In this document: piece by piece, positions 41,134 to 50,807 of the stretch | How the letters are laid out: the number at the start of each line of letters is the position of its first letter | Position numbering within the stretch: position 1 is the stretch's first letter | NCBI GenBank assembly: GCA_913057985.1 | Contig: CAJXPL010000015.1 | Span: 1 to 64,000 of the forward strand | DNA: 64,000 nt | DNA from: an uncultured Synechococcus sp. | GTDB lineage: Bacteria; Cyanobacteriota; Cyanobacteriia; PCC-6307; Cyanobiaceae | Reading direction: 5' to 3' | The notes under the pieces: generated by a model | Seen by the model: only the letters and a program-made list of their open reading frames with translations | Told to the model about the DNA's origin: nothing | Databases searched by the model: none | Translations under genes and position numbers: made by a program

Positions 41134-41607
41134 TCAAGCAGCAGCTGGTTGACTGCGCAGCTGATTCAGCAGCGCCAGCTGGCCCGGTAGAGGATTCGTA
41201 CCGGGGTGCTGTTGCATCAGGTAATCGAGGGCCCGCTCTGGCCTCATGCGGTGCTGGCGCACCAGCCAGGCCAGGCACACCAACGGTGAGCGCTCCATTG
41301 CTGCGACGCAGTGCACGAAGACTGGACCGTGCTGGTGCAGCTCGGCCAGGTGAGCAAGCGCAGTTTCCAGTTCAGCCAGGGTCGGTAGGCGGCCAGCACG
41401 GTGGTCTGGCAGCACGTAACGACTTGTGCGGAACCCTTCGCCCAGGCCTGCGGCTGGTGTGGCTTCGTCGGGGGAGCAGAGGCTGAGCACGCATTTGATT
41501 CCGGCGTCACGCAGTCGATCAAGGTGGCGATCAGCTCGAGGCGCTGGACCAATGGCGAGTTGATCGACCAGCACCCAGTCGATGCGGAAATAACGGGAGC
41601 GTTGCAT
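41134..41607 (-). CDS. Dual-specificity-type protein phosphatase
   Basis: Encodes about 157 residues starting at the ATG that overlaps the wzc stop by one base (TGATG). The P-loop is HCVAAMERSP, which fits the Cys-x5-Arg signature of protein tyrosine/dual-specificity phosphatases; general acid Asp is probably in LPDHRAGRLPT. Most Wzc kinases are paired with low-molecular-weight phosphatase Wzb, so a dual-specificity-type partner is a variant. It likely removes phosphate from the tyrosine tail of the kinase translated just before it. Confidence 0.8.
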   Translation of the reverse strand: MQRSRYFRIDWVLVDQLAIGPAPRADRHLDRLRDAGIKCVLSLCSPDEATPAAGLGEGFRTSRYVLPDHRAGRLPTLAELETALAHLAELHQHGPVFVHCVAAMERSPLVCLAWLVRQHRMRPERALDYLMQQHPGTNPLPGQLALLNQLRSQPAAA

Positions 41608-44114
41608 CAGTTGTCCAGCCACTGCATCAACCGTCGTCGCTGAGCGCGCCAACGATCTCGCAGATTCGGGGCTTTGTCTCCATCTTTCCCGCTGCCGTTG
41701 CTTGAGGGCTGCAAGCTTCGACGCTTGCGCGTTGTCACTGCTGCGGGCGAATTGCCGTTGTCACTGGACTGGATGTCGTCTTCATCGTTGGCGTAGTAGG
41801 CGTAAGCAGCAGAGGTGTCGTAAGCGCCGTAGCCGTAGCCGCCGTAGCCGTAGCCGTAGCCGTATTTGCCATAGCCATACTTCCCGTAGCCATAGGCAGC
41901 ACTTTGCTTCTCCGGTTTGAGGGCATTGGTGACGACGCCCAGTAACGGCACACCACTGCTGCGAATGCGGGCAACAGCTTCCTTGGGCAAGGAGCGATCC
42001 ACGCGATCCAGGCTGACGAGCAGCATCAAGCCATCGCAGTGCTCGGCCACCAGGGCGGAATCAGCCAGACCCAGCACTGGTGGCGTGTCGAACAAGACGA
42101 GATCGAACTGCCCGGACTGCTCCAGTTCGTTCACCAGTGAGCGCATCCGGTTGGAGCTGAGCAGACGGGTGGGGTCAGGCGGTCGGCGTCCGGCGGTGAG
42201 CACACTCCAGTTGTCGTAACCGGGCACGGTCTGAACTGCATCACGCCAGGTCTGGTCGTCTTCTGTGAGCACGTTGCTGAGGCCGCTGAGGTTGTTGAGG
42301 CCAAGGCGCACGTGCATCTGCGGCTTGCGCAGGTCACCGTCGATCAGCAGCACCCGCTGGCCCATTTCCGAGAGGGTCTTGGCCAACAGCACGTTTACGA
42401 GGGTCTTGCCTTCTGCTGGCAGCGAACTGGTCAGGGCGATGGACCGCAGCGGTTGGTCGCTGTTGAGGAAGCGGATCGAGGTAAACAGGTTACGGAAGGC
42501 TTCCTGATAGAAGAAGCGTTGGTAGCGGCGCTGTTTAGCTGCTTCGGGGTCATCGCCGGTGGTGACTGACTTGTCCAGTTCCTGCAACAGAAAGCGCTTG
42601 TCTTCTCTGACTCCTTTGAAGAACTCCACATGGGGAATGTGACCAAGCAGCGGAAGGTTGAGGTCGTCTTTGACTTCGCCGGCGTGGTGGAACACATGGT
42701 CCATGCGGTCGCGCAGCAGCCCGGCAGCAGCTCCGGCCACCAGGCCGAGGACGGTGCCCAGAGCCAGGTTCCTGGGGATGGAGGGCTTGATGGGCTTGGG
42801 ATTAATTGTTGGGGGTGCGATCACGCGCCAGGGAACGCTGCGCTGGGCGATTTCCAGTTGGAACTTCTCGCGGGCCGAAACCAAACCAGAGAGGTTCTGC
42901 TTGGCGATCTCCAAACGCTGTTGAAGGGCCTCGTATTGCTTGATCAGGCCTGGTTGTTGCAGGAATTGCCGGTTGAGCGTGGCCTGCTGGGTGCGAGCTG
43001 TCGCTACGCGACCGGCGTTCAAGCTGAGGGCCGCATCGACCGCTTCCAGCTGGTTTTGACGCAACAGCGGCCTGAGCTGATTCAGCCGTTCCTCGAGCCC
43101 TCGCACCATCGAGGATCCGGGGGTGTAGCGGGAGCGGGCTTCCGCTAACTCTGTTTCCACCTTGAGCAGCTGTTGCAGCAGGCTCTGGTCCACATCGCTC
43201 ACGGTCAGTCCGCTGTTGGCCTGCCCGCCGCCGGTGTTGTTGCCGATGGCCTCCTGAAATCCTCGGGCGCTAAGGGTGCCGCTGGCGATCTCATCGCGCA
43301 CTTTGAGAAGCCGGTTGCGATCAGCTTCCAGTCCCAGCACCTGGGCAGCCATGTCGGTTTCTCGTTGCTTGAGCGCTCCGCCTTCTGCGGTGGGCTCCAG
43401 CAGGGAATAACGGGTGCGGAAGTCGGCAAGTTCCCCTTGCAGCTGATCGAGCCTGGTCTGCAGTGATGGGGCTTGTTTGTTGAGAAACGCCAGGCCATCG
43501 GCGAGGCGTTGCTGGCGCTGTTGCAGTGCGGCCTGTAGGTAGGTGCTGCTCAAGGCTTTCAGCAGACGCTCGTCTTCAATAGGGTTGCGCCCTGTGAGGC
43601 TCACATTCAAAACACCTTCGGCTTCCTTGCGTTTGGCTCCACCCGTCTTGATGTCGACGCGCGACCTCAGTGCACCCGTTGAGACCTCAAACTTGTCGGC
43701 AACCGGTTGAAGCAGCACCGGGCTTTGCAGCACCTCAATCAGGGTGGGGATGTCGTTGCTGGTGGTGTTGCGGGCCAGCTGTTCGAACATCGTGCCCTCA
43801 ACGTTGGCCACCTCAGATCGACCGCCGTCATCATTGCTGATCGGATCGGTGATCAGCAGCGAGAATGATCCCTGATAGACGGGACGGAACAGGCGTTGAT
43901 AGGTCGTGAAAAGTACCGCCAGCACGATGACGCTGCCGGCTGTCACCGCGACGAGCTTTTTGCGGCGTTGCAGGGCTCGCCACAGTTCGCGCAGATCAAT
44001 CTCGTCATCGGCGCCAGAGGGCTCGTTGGTGCCGATTTCGCGCACATGCACCGTTTGGACGTTGCGGGGATCGAAATCAGGTGATTGCCCCGGCGCGGCC
44101 ACCAGATTCGACAT
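41607..44114 (-). CDS. wzc: Wzc-type polysaccharide copolymerase and tyrosine kinase
   Basis: Encodes 835 residues. An N-terminal transmembrane helix (LVAVTAGSVIVLAVLFTTY, about 54-72) starts the Wzz domain, with a long periplasmic coiled-coil region to about 430, the Pro-rich motif PKPIKPSIPR and the second helix at about 450-466. The BY-kinase domain has Walker A LTSSLPAEGKT at 561-571, Walker A' LLIDGDLRKP at 589-598 and Walker B LVLFDTPP at 672-679. The tail holds 14 Tyr between 741 and 774 in YGYGK-type repeats, the autophosphorylation cluster. It controls polymer length and export with Wza (divergent gene at 44215). Confidence 0.9.
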   Translation of the reverse strand: MSNLVAAPGQSPDFDPRNVQTVHVREIGTNEPSGADDEIDLRELWRALQRRKKLVAVTAGSVIVLAVLFTTYQRLFRPVYQGSFSLLITDPISNDDGGRSEVANVEGTMFEQLARNTTSNDIPTLIEVLQSPVLLQPVADKFEVSTGALRSRVDIKTGGAKRKEAEGVLNVSLTGRNPIEDERLLKALSSTYLQAALQQRQQRLADGLAFLNKQAPSLQTRLDQLQGELADFRTRYSLLEPTAEGGALKQRETDMAAQVLGLEADRNRLLKVRDEIASGTLSARGFQEAIGNNTGGGQANSGLTVSDVDQSLLQQLLKVETELAEARSRYTPGSSMVRGLEERLNQLRPLLRQNQLEAVDAALSLNAGRVATARTQQATLNRQFLQQPGLIKQYEALQQRLEIAKQNLSGLVSAREKFQLEIAQRSVPWRVIAPPTINPKPIKPSIPRNLALGTVLGLVAGAAAGLLRDRMDHVFHHAGEVKDDLNLPLLGHIPHVEFFKGVREDKRFLLQELDKSVTTGDDPEAAKQRRYQRFFYQEAFRNLFTSIRFLNSDQPLRSIALTSSLPAEGKTLVNVLLAKTLSEMGQRVLLIDGDLRKPQMHVRLGLNNLSGLSNVLTEDDQTWRDAVQTVPGYDNWSVLTAGRRPPDPTRLLSSNRMRSLVNELEQSGQFDLVLFDTPPVLGLADSALVAEHCDGLMLLVSLDRVDRSLPKEAVARIRSSGVPLLGVVTNALKPEKQSAAYGYGKYGYGKYGYGYGYGGYGYGAYDTSAAYAYYANDEDDIQSSDNGNSPAAVTTRKRRSLQPSSNGSGKDGDKAPNLRDRWRAQRRRLMQWLDN

Positions 44115-44214
44115 CTAACCCGTCGTGACAGAACGACAACCTAATGGCCAGCGCTGGACCGACCAGAGACGCGTGGGACACTTGCGTCGTTGTTTCGACC
44201 CCTGCGTCGCTCCG

Positions 44215-45282
44215 ATGCCCTTGTTGCGTTCTCTTGCGTTGTCACTGGCATTTGGGTGGGCGGCAGCGGTTCCAGCGCTGTCGGCCGAGACGATGCTCTC
44301 ACCCGAACCCTTGCAGGAGGACGTTTACATCATTGGTCCCGGCGATGTGCTGGATCTGAAGCTGTTTGATGCCGCTGAGTTGTCGGGGCCTCTGGAGGTG
44401 CTGAATGACGGCAGCGTGCCGTTGCCACTGGTGGGGAGTGTTCGGCTCAGTGGGCTGACGTTGCAGCAGGCCACCGTGTGGGTACAGCAGCTGATGGGCG
44501 AGGAACTGCTGCGGCCGGATCTGCAACTCCGGGTCGTGAAGCCCCGCCCGATTCGGGTGGCCTTGGTTGGTCAGGTGGAGCGCCCGGGGATCTACTCGCT
44601 CACCCCCAGCGAAACAGGTCAAACCGAGGGTGGCCCTGCGATTCGGCTGAGCGGCTTGCCAACGGTGGTGGATGCGATCCAGAAGGCGGGTGGCATCACG
44701 CAGCAGGCCAACCTGCGCGGTGTGGTGCTGCAGCGGCGCCTGCCTGGCATGGACAAGCCGCTGGGCTACAAGCAGGCGGAGCTGGATCTGCTGGATCTGG
44801 TGCTGGAGGGCAACCAGAGCCAGAACCCCTTTCTGTTTGATGGCGACACGATCCGGATTACGCAGGCGGAGGAGACCCCGAAAGAAGCTGTTGAGTTGGC
44901 GGCGGTGAACCTCTCACCGCAGGTGATCACGGTGAATGTGATCGGCGAGGTGGAGAATCCAGGACGGGTTGAGCTGCAGGCCAACACGCCTTTGGTTCAG
45001 GCTGTTTTAGCCGCTGGTGGCCCGAAGAACTGGCGGGCCAGTACCGGCAATGTGGAGCTGGTGCGGATCAACCGCAACGGCAGTGCCACCCTCAAAAAAT
45101 TCAAGATTGACTTGGATGAGGGCGCTTCGAATGAAAAGAACCCGCCGCTGCGCGATGGGGATTCGGTGAAGGTGAACCGCAGCACCCTGGCCCGTGCCAG
45201 TGATGCCATCAACGCGGTGAGTCAGCCCATTGGCGGGCTGGTGCAGATCTGGACCTTGTTCCGCTTGATCAACACCAACTGA
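44215..45282 (+). CDS. wza: Wza-like polysaccharide export protein (SLBB)
   Basis: Encodes about 355 residues from ATG MPLLRSLALSLAFGW, chosen because it begins a signal peptide (AAAVPALSAET); an upstream GTG at 44125 extends it by 30 basic residues. Poly_export domain: VYIIGPGDVLDLKLFDAAEL, VPLPLVGSVRLSGL. SLBB region: VALVGQVERPGIYSL, VNVIGEVENPGRVEL. It probably forms the outer-membrane channel for the polymer handled by the Wzc divergent from it. It resembles the gene at 19838 in plan, but each is linked to different partners. Confidence 0.85.
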   Translation: MPLLRSLALSLAFGWAAAVPALSAETMLSPEPLQEDVYIIGPGDVLDLKLFDAAELSGPLEVLNDGSVPLPLVGSVRLSGLTLQQATVWVQQLMGEELLRPDLQLRVVKPRPIRVALVGQVERPGIYSLTPSETGQTEGGPAIRLSGLPTVVDAIQKAGGITQQANLRGVVLQRRLPGMDKPLGYKQAELDLLDLVLEGNQSQNPFLFDGDTIRITQAEETPKEAVELAAVNLSPQVITVNVIGEVENPGRVELQANTPLVQAVLAAGGPKNWRASTGNVELVRINRNGSATLKKFKIDLDEGASNEKNPPLRDGDSVKVNRSTLARASDAINAVSQPIGGLVQIWTLFRLINTN

Positions 45283-45287
45283 TCCCG

Positions 45288-46036
45288 TCAGGCATACCCC
45301 TCAGGGTTTTGCTGCTGCCAGGCCCAACCGTCCCGGCAGATGTCTTCAAGGCTTCGCTGGGTGCGCCAACCCAGTCGCTCAGCTGCTTGTCTGGGATCGG
45401 CGACGCTGATGGCGGCATCGCCAGGCCGACGATCGGTGATTGCACAGGGGATGGAACGGCCGCTGGCGGCTTCCATGGCCTGCGCCACCTCGAGGACGGA
45501 CTGTCCCTGGCCGCTGCCCAGGTTGAGGGTGAGCAGCTGCGGTGCTTCCGCCAGCAGGCAGTCCAGGGCGGCACGGTGCCCTTCGGCGAGATCCATCACG
45601 TGGATGAAATCACGCACGCCCGTGCCATCGGGGGTGGGCCAGTCGCCGCCGAACACCTGAAGCTGTGCTCTGCGGCCCACGGCCACCTGACTCACAAAGG
45701 GAAAGAGGTTGTTGGGGATGCCCAGCGGGTTTTCGCCAATGCGGCCAGGGGGATGGGTGCCAACTGGGTTGAAATAGCGCAGGCAGGCGATCCGCCAGGA
45801 GTCCGGGGCACTGGCGTGTAAGTCGGCCAGCATCCGCTCCACAGCGGCTTTGGTGTGGCCGTAGGGGTTGATCGGAGCGATGGGAGCTGTCTCTGAGATC
45901 GGTACGGCCTCTGGGTAGCCGTAGAGCGTGGCGCTGCTGCTGAACACGAGGGTGTGGCAGCCATGGGTCTGCATGGCCTCCAGAAGGCAGCGGCTCCCAT
46001 GGAGATTCACATCCCAGTAGCGCAGGGGGTGCTCTC
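45288..46036 (-). pseudogene. galE: 5'-truncated UDP-glucose 4-epimerase
   Basis: The minus-strand frame encodes the C-terminal about 250 residues of GalE: VFSSSATLYGYPEAVPISE, the catalytic YGHTK, CLRYFNPVGTHP and DWPTPDGTGVRDFIHVMDLAEGH. Homology extends upstream to about 46036 (PLRYWDVNLHG) and then stops. The N-terminal Rossmann part with the GxxGxxG NAD motif and about 90 residues is missing, replaced by unrelated sequence. It cannot bind NAD normally and is taken as a truncated pseudogene. The break marks one edge of the recombination zone. It converges with wza, 5 bases apart. Confidence 0.8.
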
Positions 46037-46236
46037 GTGGAGCGAATCACCAATTCCCCGTTAGGCGTTCGTCTGGTGGTTACTCCAGGCATGTGTTGCT
46101 GCCGATCAAGCCACCTTTCTTTTGTCGTTAGGGGCTGGGTTATCGAATCGGAGGTTGGCGATCAGTGCAGTTCCATCCGCAGGTTGCTGTTAAAAATTGG
46201 CAGAGCTGCAAGCAAGAACATGGAGAGACGGCTGAG

Positions 46237-46283
46237 GAACGATATCGTTGCAATATGCATGCATTATTGATGCAATATCGTTC
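46237..46283. promoter_or_regulatory. Inverted repeat upstream of RES toxin remnant
   Basis: GAACGATAT at 46237-46245 is repeated inverted as ATATCGTTC at 46275-46283, and TGCAATAT occurs twice between. The repeat ends 2 bases before the ATG of the RES-domain remnant, a usual place for an autoregulatory toxin-antitoxin operator. A tract of ten C follows at 46299-46308. Confidence 0.4.
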
Positions 46284-46285
46284 CT

Positions 46286-46995
46286 ATGGGCTCCCTTGCC
46301 CCCCCCCCTCTCTCTTCTCGCTTCGGCCTGAAAGCGCCTGATCCATTTCGGCTGAAGCTGCTGGAGACTTCGCCAGAGCCATGCGAAGATCTAATTCAAC
46401 ATGTCACTGCCGAGACGGTTGAGCTCTGCTCCCGTCCGCTGTGACCGCAGGCAGATGTGTTGTGCCTGGACGACGTCTTGAAGTTTCTATGCCCCCTTTC
46501 GCTATCCGCCCCTGGTTAACGGATCGCGCTTCAGTGCAGCGGATACGAGGGAGCTGTTTTACGCCGCGCGTTCCCTGGCCACCGTGCTGGCCGAGCGCGC
46601 ATTCCATGCTTGGCGTTTGCTCGAGGGGGCACCACTGCCTGAGGGGCGGTGCATTCACCGCTAGCAAACCTCCTATTCGGTGCTGATCCACACCGAACGC
46701 GGCCTTCGCTTGCAGCACTGCTGCGGTGAGTCAGGCCCTGGGCCGTGAGCTGCGGCAGCACGGGATTCAGGCCTTTGAGGTGCCCTCAGCCCGAGTGCCT
46801 CAGGAAGCCCCATGCGTGGGTGTGCTGACGCCCTACGCCTTTGTGAGCACGCCCTTCGACTTTCAGGACTGGACACTGGAGGTACCTGCCGACGGTGTCA
46901 CCTTTGCTTCGTTTGGCCAGAGCCAGGTGGTGAGCTTGCTGCGTGAGAAGTTTCTGGTGGCAGGCCACTATCGTGGTCTGGAACCGAAGGCTTGA
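46286..46995 (+). pseudogene. Degraded RES-domain toxin gene
   Basis: Pieces of one RES-type protein lie in order. The core FRYPPLVNGSRFSAADTREL and FYAARSLATVLAERAF is in the frame of 46497-46664. The C-terminal part QALGRELRQHGIQAFEVPSA and SVVSLLREKFL-like end lies at 46726-46995 in another frame. Interruptions seen are a TGA at 46442, a frameshift near 46495, a TAG at 46662 and a frameshift near 46715. RES toxins degrade NAD+. This copy is dead. No antitoxin gene (Xre/DUF2384 type) is recognisable beside it. It fills the gap between truncated galE and gmd. Confidence 0.7.
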
Positions 46996-47011
46996 GGCAA
47001 ACCCGGCTGGC

Positions 47012-47037
47012 CCAAGGTCAGGCACCAAGGTCAGGCA
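47012..47037. repeat. Tandem 13-base duplication
   Basis: CCAAGGTCAGGCA is present twice head to tail (47012-47024, 47025-47037), followed by a partial third unit. It lies just upstream of gmd and could mark a recombination or slippage point. Confidence 0.6.
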
Positions 47038-47079
47038 CCAAAGTCTTCATATCCCAACACCATCCCCGAACACCCCTTC

Positions 47080-48234
47080 ATGTCCCCCACCCCCGCCTCC
47101 AAAACCGCCCTGATCACCGGCATCACCGGGCAGGACGGGAGTTACCTGGCGGAGCTGCTGCTGGAGAAGGGCTATGAGGTGCATGGGATCAAACGCCGGG
47201 CCAGCAGTTTCAACACCGATCGGATTGACCATCTGTACCAGGATCCCCACGAGGCAGACCCACGCCTGGTGCTGCACTACGGCGACCTCACCGACAGCAC
47301 CAACCTGATCCGGATCATCCAGCAGGTGCAGCCGGATGAGATCTACAACCTCGGCGCCCAGAGCCATGTGGCGGTGAGTTTCGAGGCGCCGGAATACACC
47401 GCCAACAGCGATGCCCTCGGTACGTTGCGGATCCTGGAAGCGGTTCGGATTCTGGGTCTGACAGAAAAGACCCGGATTTACCAGGCCAGCACCAGTGAGC
47501 TATACGGTTTGGTACAGGAGATTCCTCAGAAGGAGAGCACGCCGTTCTATCCGCGCAGCCCCTATGGAGTAGCTAAGTTATATGCCTATTGGATTACTGT
47601 TAACTACCGCGAGTCGTATGGGATGTATGCCTGCAACGGAGTATTATTCAATCACGAAAGTCCGAGGCGCGGAGAAACGTTTGTTACGCGCAAGATTACT
47701 AGGGGTCTTGCACGGATAGATGCTGGTTTAGATGAATGCCTGTTTATGGGGAATCTTGATTCTCTAAGGGATTGGGGTCATGCCAGGGATTACGTTGAGA
47801 TGCAATGGAGGATGCTTCAGCAGGAGGGCCCACCGGAGGATTTTGTGATTGCTACGGGTCGCCAAGAAAGTGTCCGTAGGTTTATCGAGCTGACAGCATT
47901 GGAGCTTGGTTGGGGAGAGATCAAGTGGGAAGGAAAAGGATTGGAAGAAAGGGGAATACGCAGCACTGGAGAAGTTGTTGTTAGAATTGACCCGCGGTAT
48001 TTTCGCCCAGCGGAAGTAGAAACATTGCTTGGAGATCCCACAAAGGCAAGGGAGAAATTGGGTTGGACCCCAACCACAACTTTGGAACAGTTAGTTAGTG
48101 AGATGGTTGCTAAAGACCAAGAGGAAGCAAAAAAAGAGGCCTATTTAAAGTTGAAAGGATTCAATGTGGTGGGCTCGATGGAAAATCCTCCAACCAATCC
48201 TGAGGCAATCAGGGCAGCTGGAGAAAAAAGTTGA
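47080..48234 (+). CDS. gmd: GDP-mannose 4,6-dehydratase (mosaic gene)
   Basis: Encodes 384 residues. The NADP motif is [12 protein letters not shown] (about 12-23), active residues fall in ASTSELYG and Tyr162-x3-Lys166 in [12 protein letters not shown], and [17 protein letters not shown] is a family hallmark. It converts GDP-mannose to GDP-4-keto-6-deoxymannose, feeding Fcl next to it. Its base composition changes sharply near 47560: before that point codons are GC-rich like the backbone; after, AT-rich like the genes that follow. The protein stays intact, so an in-frame recombination appears to have joined two gmd alleles. It overlaps fcl by 4 bases. Confidence 0.9.
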   Translation: MSPTPASKTALITGITGQDGSYLAELLLEKGYEVHGIKRRASSFNTDRIDHLYQDPHEADPRLVLHYGDLTDSTNLIRIIQQVQPDEIYNLGAQSHVAVSFEAPEYTANSDALGTLRILEAVRILGLTEKTRIYQASTSELYGLVQEIPQKESTPFYPRSPYGVAKLYAYWITVNYRESYGMYACNGVLFNHESPRRGETFVTRKITRGLARIDAGLDECLFMGNLDSLRDWGHARDYVEMQWRMLQQEGPPEDFVIATGRQESVRRFIELTALELGWGEIKWEGKGLEERGIRSTGEVVVRIDPRYFRPAEVETLLGDPTKAREKLGWTPTTTLEQLVSEMVAKDQEEAKKEAYLKLKGFNVVGSMENPPTNPEAIRAAGEKS

Positions 48235-49220
48235 GTAATTTTATTACCACGAAAGATCGAATTTTTGTAGCCGGCGCAAGGGGCATGGCAGGAAGTGCCA
48301 TTTGTAGGGCGTTACTTAGAAAGGGCTATGGCGATGAAGCAAAAAGTGGAGTTTTGTTGGCCCCAACGAGGCAAGAATTGGATCTTTTGGATGGGAATGC
48401 AGTGAATGAATGGTATGAAGAGAACAAACCTGATGTTGTTGTTTTAGCGGCAGCTAAAGTTGGTGGAATTTATGCCAATGACTCCTACCCAGCTGACTTT
48501 CTGTTGGAAAATCTTAGAATTCAGAACAATGTGATTGAAGGTGCTTGGAAGGCTGGTGTGAGGCGTCTTCTTTTTTTAGGCAGTAGTTGCATATACCCAA
48601 AGCTTGCTCAACAACCAATTAAAGAGGAGTCGTTACTCACTGGAGCGTTAGAGCCCACGAACGAGTGGTATGCGATCGCAAAAATCACAGGAATCAAGCT
48701 GTGTGAATCACTAAAAAAACAGTATGGATTTGATGCGATCAGCTTGATGCCTACCAACTTGTACGGTCCTGGAGACAATTATCACCCAAAAAATAGCCAT
48801 GTGCTGCCGGCATTGATCCGTCGCTTTTATGAAGCAAAAGACTCAGGAGCCAAAGTTGTCACGTGTTGGGGAACTGGGTCTCCATTGCGAGAATTCCTTC
48901 ATGTTGATGACCTTGGTGACGCCTGTGTTTTTGCTTTAGAAAACTGGAGACCTACAGCGAATGAGCCTCATTTTCTCAATGTTGGAACCGGTGAAGATTT
49001 GACCATTCGACATCTAGCAGAATCAATTGCCCGTACAGTTGGCTTTAACGGTGATATTCAATGGGATACAAGTAAACCTGACGGAACTCCAAAAAAGCAA
49101 TTAGATGTAAGTCGTTTGGCATCACTAGGCTGGAAATACAGTATCCCACTGAACGAAGGCTTGATAGAGACGGTAAAATTGTTCCGTGATGAATTAAAGG
49201 AACACAAGCTTCGCTCCTGA
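48231..49220 (+). CDS. fcl: GDP-L-fucose synthase
   Basis: Encodes 329 residues from a TTG overlapping the gmd stop (TTGA), which decides the start. The N-terminal [13 protein letters not shown] is the NADP loop; SSCIYP and Tyr147-x3-Lys151 in [11 protein letters not shown] form the SDR catalytic triad; [16 protein letters not shown] is typical. It epimerises and reduces GDP-4-keto-6-deoxymannose to GDP-L-fucose. Together with gmd it supplies fucose to the polymer made by the AT-rich island. AT-rich codon use matches genes downstream, unlike those upstream. Confidence 0.9.
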   Translation: MSNFITTKDRIFVAGARGMAGSAICRALLRKGYGDEAKSGVLLAPTRQELDLLDGNAVNEWYEENKPDVVVLAAAKVGGIYANDSYPADFLLENLRIQNNVIEGAWKAGVRRLLFLGSSCIYPKLAQQPIKEESLLTGALEPTNEWYAIAKITGIKLCESLKKQYGFDAISLMPTNLYGPGDNYHPKNSHVLPALIRRFYEAKDSGAKVVTCWGTGSPLREFLHVDDLGDACVFALENWRPTANEPHFLNVGTGEDLTIRHLAESIARTVGFNGDIQWDTSKPDGTPKKQLDVSRLASLGWKYSIPLNEGLIETVKLFRDELKEHKLRS

Positions 49221-49613
49221 TCAAGCATCAGATTGATCTACTTTTATTATTGTTAATCTATTGTGCGATTAAAATATATCTATGATGATTTTTTGGTTTA
49301 AAATCGCAAAGACTTTGCCACAAATAGGGTAAAAACTATTTATCGGAAAAATTTATTTAAAACTTTTTCTTTACGCCAATAAGATAACTAATCAATGTTT
49401 CTGCGGAAACACACAACTAAAAAAAGCTTGAAAGCTGAGTTCAAATATCTAAAATTAGCATAATTATTTTTGTTTTCTAATTAAGATTATGATGATTGAT
49501 GTTGAAAGTCTTTTTGTTTCCTTTGCCAGGTTATTGCTAAAACTGCACTTAGATGAAGCAGATAGGAGATAGTTGTATCTCTAAATCTTATTAATCTTAA
49601 TTTCCCATTTTCA
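49221..49613. other. AT-rich intergenic region
   Basis: 393 bases with no credible gene. One short hairpin (TGTTTC TGCG GAAACA, about 49397-49412) is present but without a clear T tract, so it is not called a terminator. It may contain the promoter for the following genes. Confidence 0.4.
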
Positions 49614-50807
49614 ATGCAGAACATTTTACTCACTGATCTAAATAGCTCAAATATCGGATGTGAAATCATTATAAGAGGAACTATTAAATTTTTAAGAGAA
49701 AATTACAATCCAAAAACTAATATTATACTTCCAACAAAGACTAAAAAGCATGATGAAATGCTGTTCTCTGATATTTCAAATATACAATTTGAACAGACAA
49801 GCTTACTTAAAACTTTTAGGAGATTTTTGCTAAGAAAAATAGATAAATTTATTTCTCATTATACACCAAGAATTTCTTCAGATAAATTTTTGTTGTCCAC
49901 TTTAGTGGTATCAATAGGTGGAGATATATACGACTTAAGGAAAATTATTCCTGTCGATCAAATCGGCTATGAGCTATATGCAACTAGACATAATATACCA
50001 ATAATAATGTATGGCGCCAATATGGAAGGCATAGAGAACTTAACCGACAAAAATAGGGCATTAATTATGCTTCATTTAAAGAGATTTCAAAAAATATTTG
50101 TAAGAGATCCTGAAACTGTCGTGTATTTAGATAAAATTGGTATCAAAGAAAATATTTTCTTTTATCCTGATCCCATTTTTCAATTGAGGCCTTATATAAA
50201 TTTTAGACTGCCACCACAAATAAAAAATATTGGAATAAACTTTTCCCCTTTTATGCTTAAATTAGAAAGTGAAAAAAAAGAAATACTTTTAAAAAACTTT
50301 GCGTCAAACATTGAGAAACTTATTCAATCTGGCTTTAATATAACTTTATTTCCTCATGTATGCCATGAAAACCGAAATCCTAATTTGGACGATAGAGAGT
50401 CTATTAAAACTCTAATTAACTATATTAAACCAGAGTTTAAATATAAGGTCAAAGTCATTGACGATAAACTAAATCTTGGTTCTGTAACATCTGAAATCAA
50501 AAATTTTGACTTAGTCATTGGTGCACGTATGCATGCATGTCTAAATAGTTTTACATCTGGTGTTTCTACTATATTTATTGCTTATGGAAAAAAAGCGCAC
50601 TCAATGGTAAAATGGATAAAAAATGAATCTATTTTTTATAATGTAAATGATTATGTTGAGTGTATCGATTTTCTTCAAATTGATGATAAAGCTTTACTGC
50701 TTATGGTTAATGAGTTAAATGGTAAAATTAAAACGTTAAAATCGAGAGACATATCATTGGATATGTCTGATTATCTGAACAATCTCTATCTCAAATCTTG
50801 TCAATAA
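49614..50807 (+). CDS. Polysaccharide pyruvyltransferase family protein
   Basis: Encodes 397 residues. The N-terminal segment NILLTDLNSSNIGCEIIIRG, the central VVSIGGDIYDLRK and IIMYGANMEGIE, and the C-terminal DLVIGARMHACLNSFTSGVSTIFIAYG follow the pattern of the PS_pyruv_trans (CsaB/WcaK) family. These enzymes add pyruvate ketals from PEP to sugars, though several members have other activities. It is AT-rich and Lys-rich, begins the Wzx/Wzy cluster, and overlaps the flippase gene by 10 bases. Confidence 0.8.
   Translation: MQNILLTDLNSSNIGCEIIIRGTIKFLRENYNPKTNIILPTKTKKHDEMLFSDISNIQFEQTSLLKTFRRFLLRKIDKFISHYTPRISSDKFLLSTLVVSIGGDIYDLRKIIPVDQIGYELYATRHNIPIIMYGANMEGIENLTDKNRALIMLHLKRFQKIFVRDPETVVYLDKIGIKENIFFYPDPIFQLRPYINFRLPPQIKNIGINFSPFMLKLESEKKEILLKNFASNIEKLIQSGFNITLFPHVCHENRNPNLDDRESIKTLINYIKPEFKYKVKVIDDKLNLGSVTSEIKNFDLVIGARMHACLNSFTSGVSTIFIAYGKKAHSMVKWIKNESIFYNVNDYVECIDFLQIDDKALLLMVNELNGKIKTLKSRDISLDMSDYLNNLYLKSCQ

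Noticed and set aside
41780-41905. Short repeated DNA units like a small CRISPR or minisatellite
   Set aside because: The repeats are in frame and encode the Tyr/Gly tail of Wzc; there are no spacers.
49397-49412. Short hairpin as a terminator after fcl
   Set aside because: Stem of only six pairs with no T tract after it on either strand.
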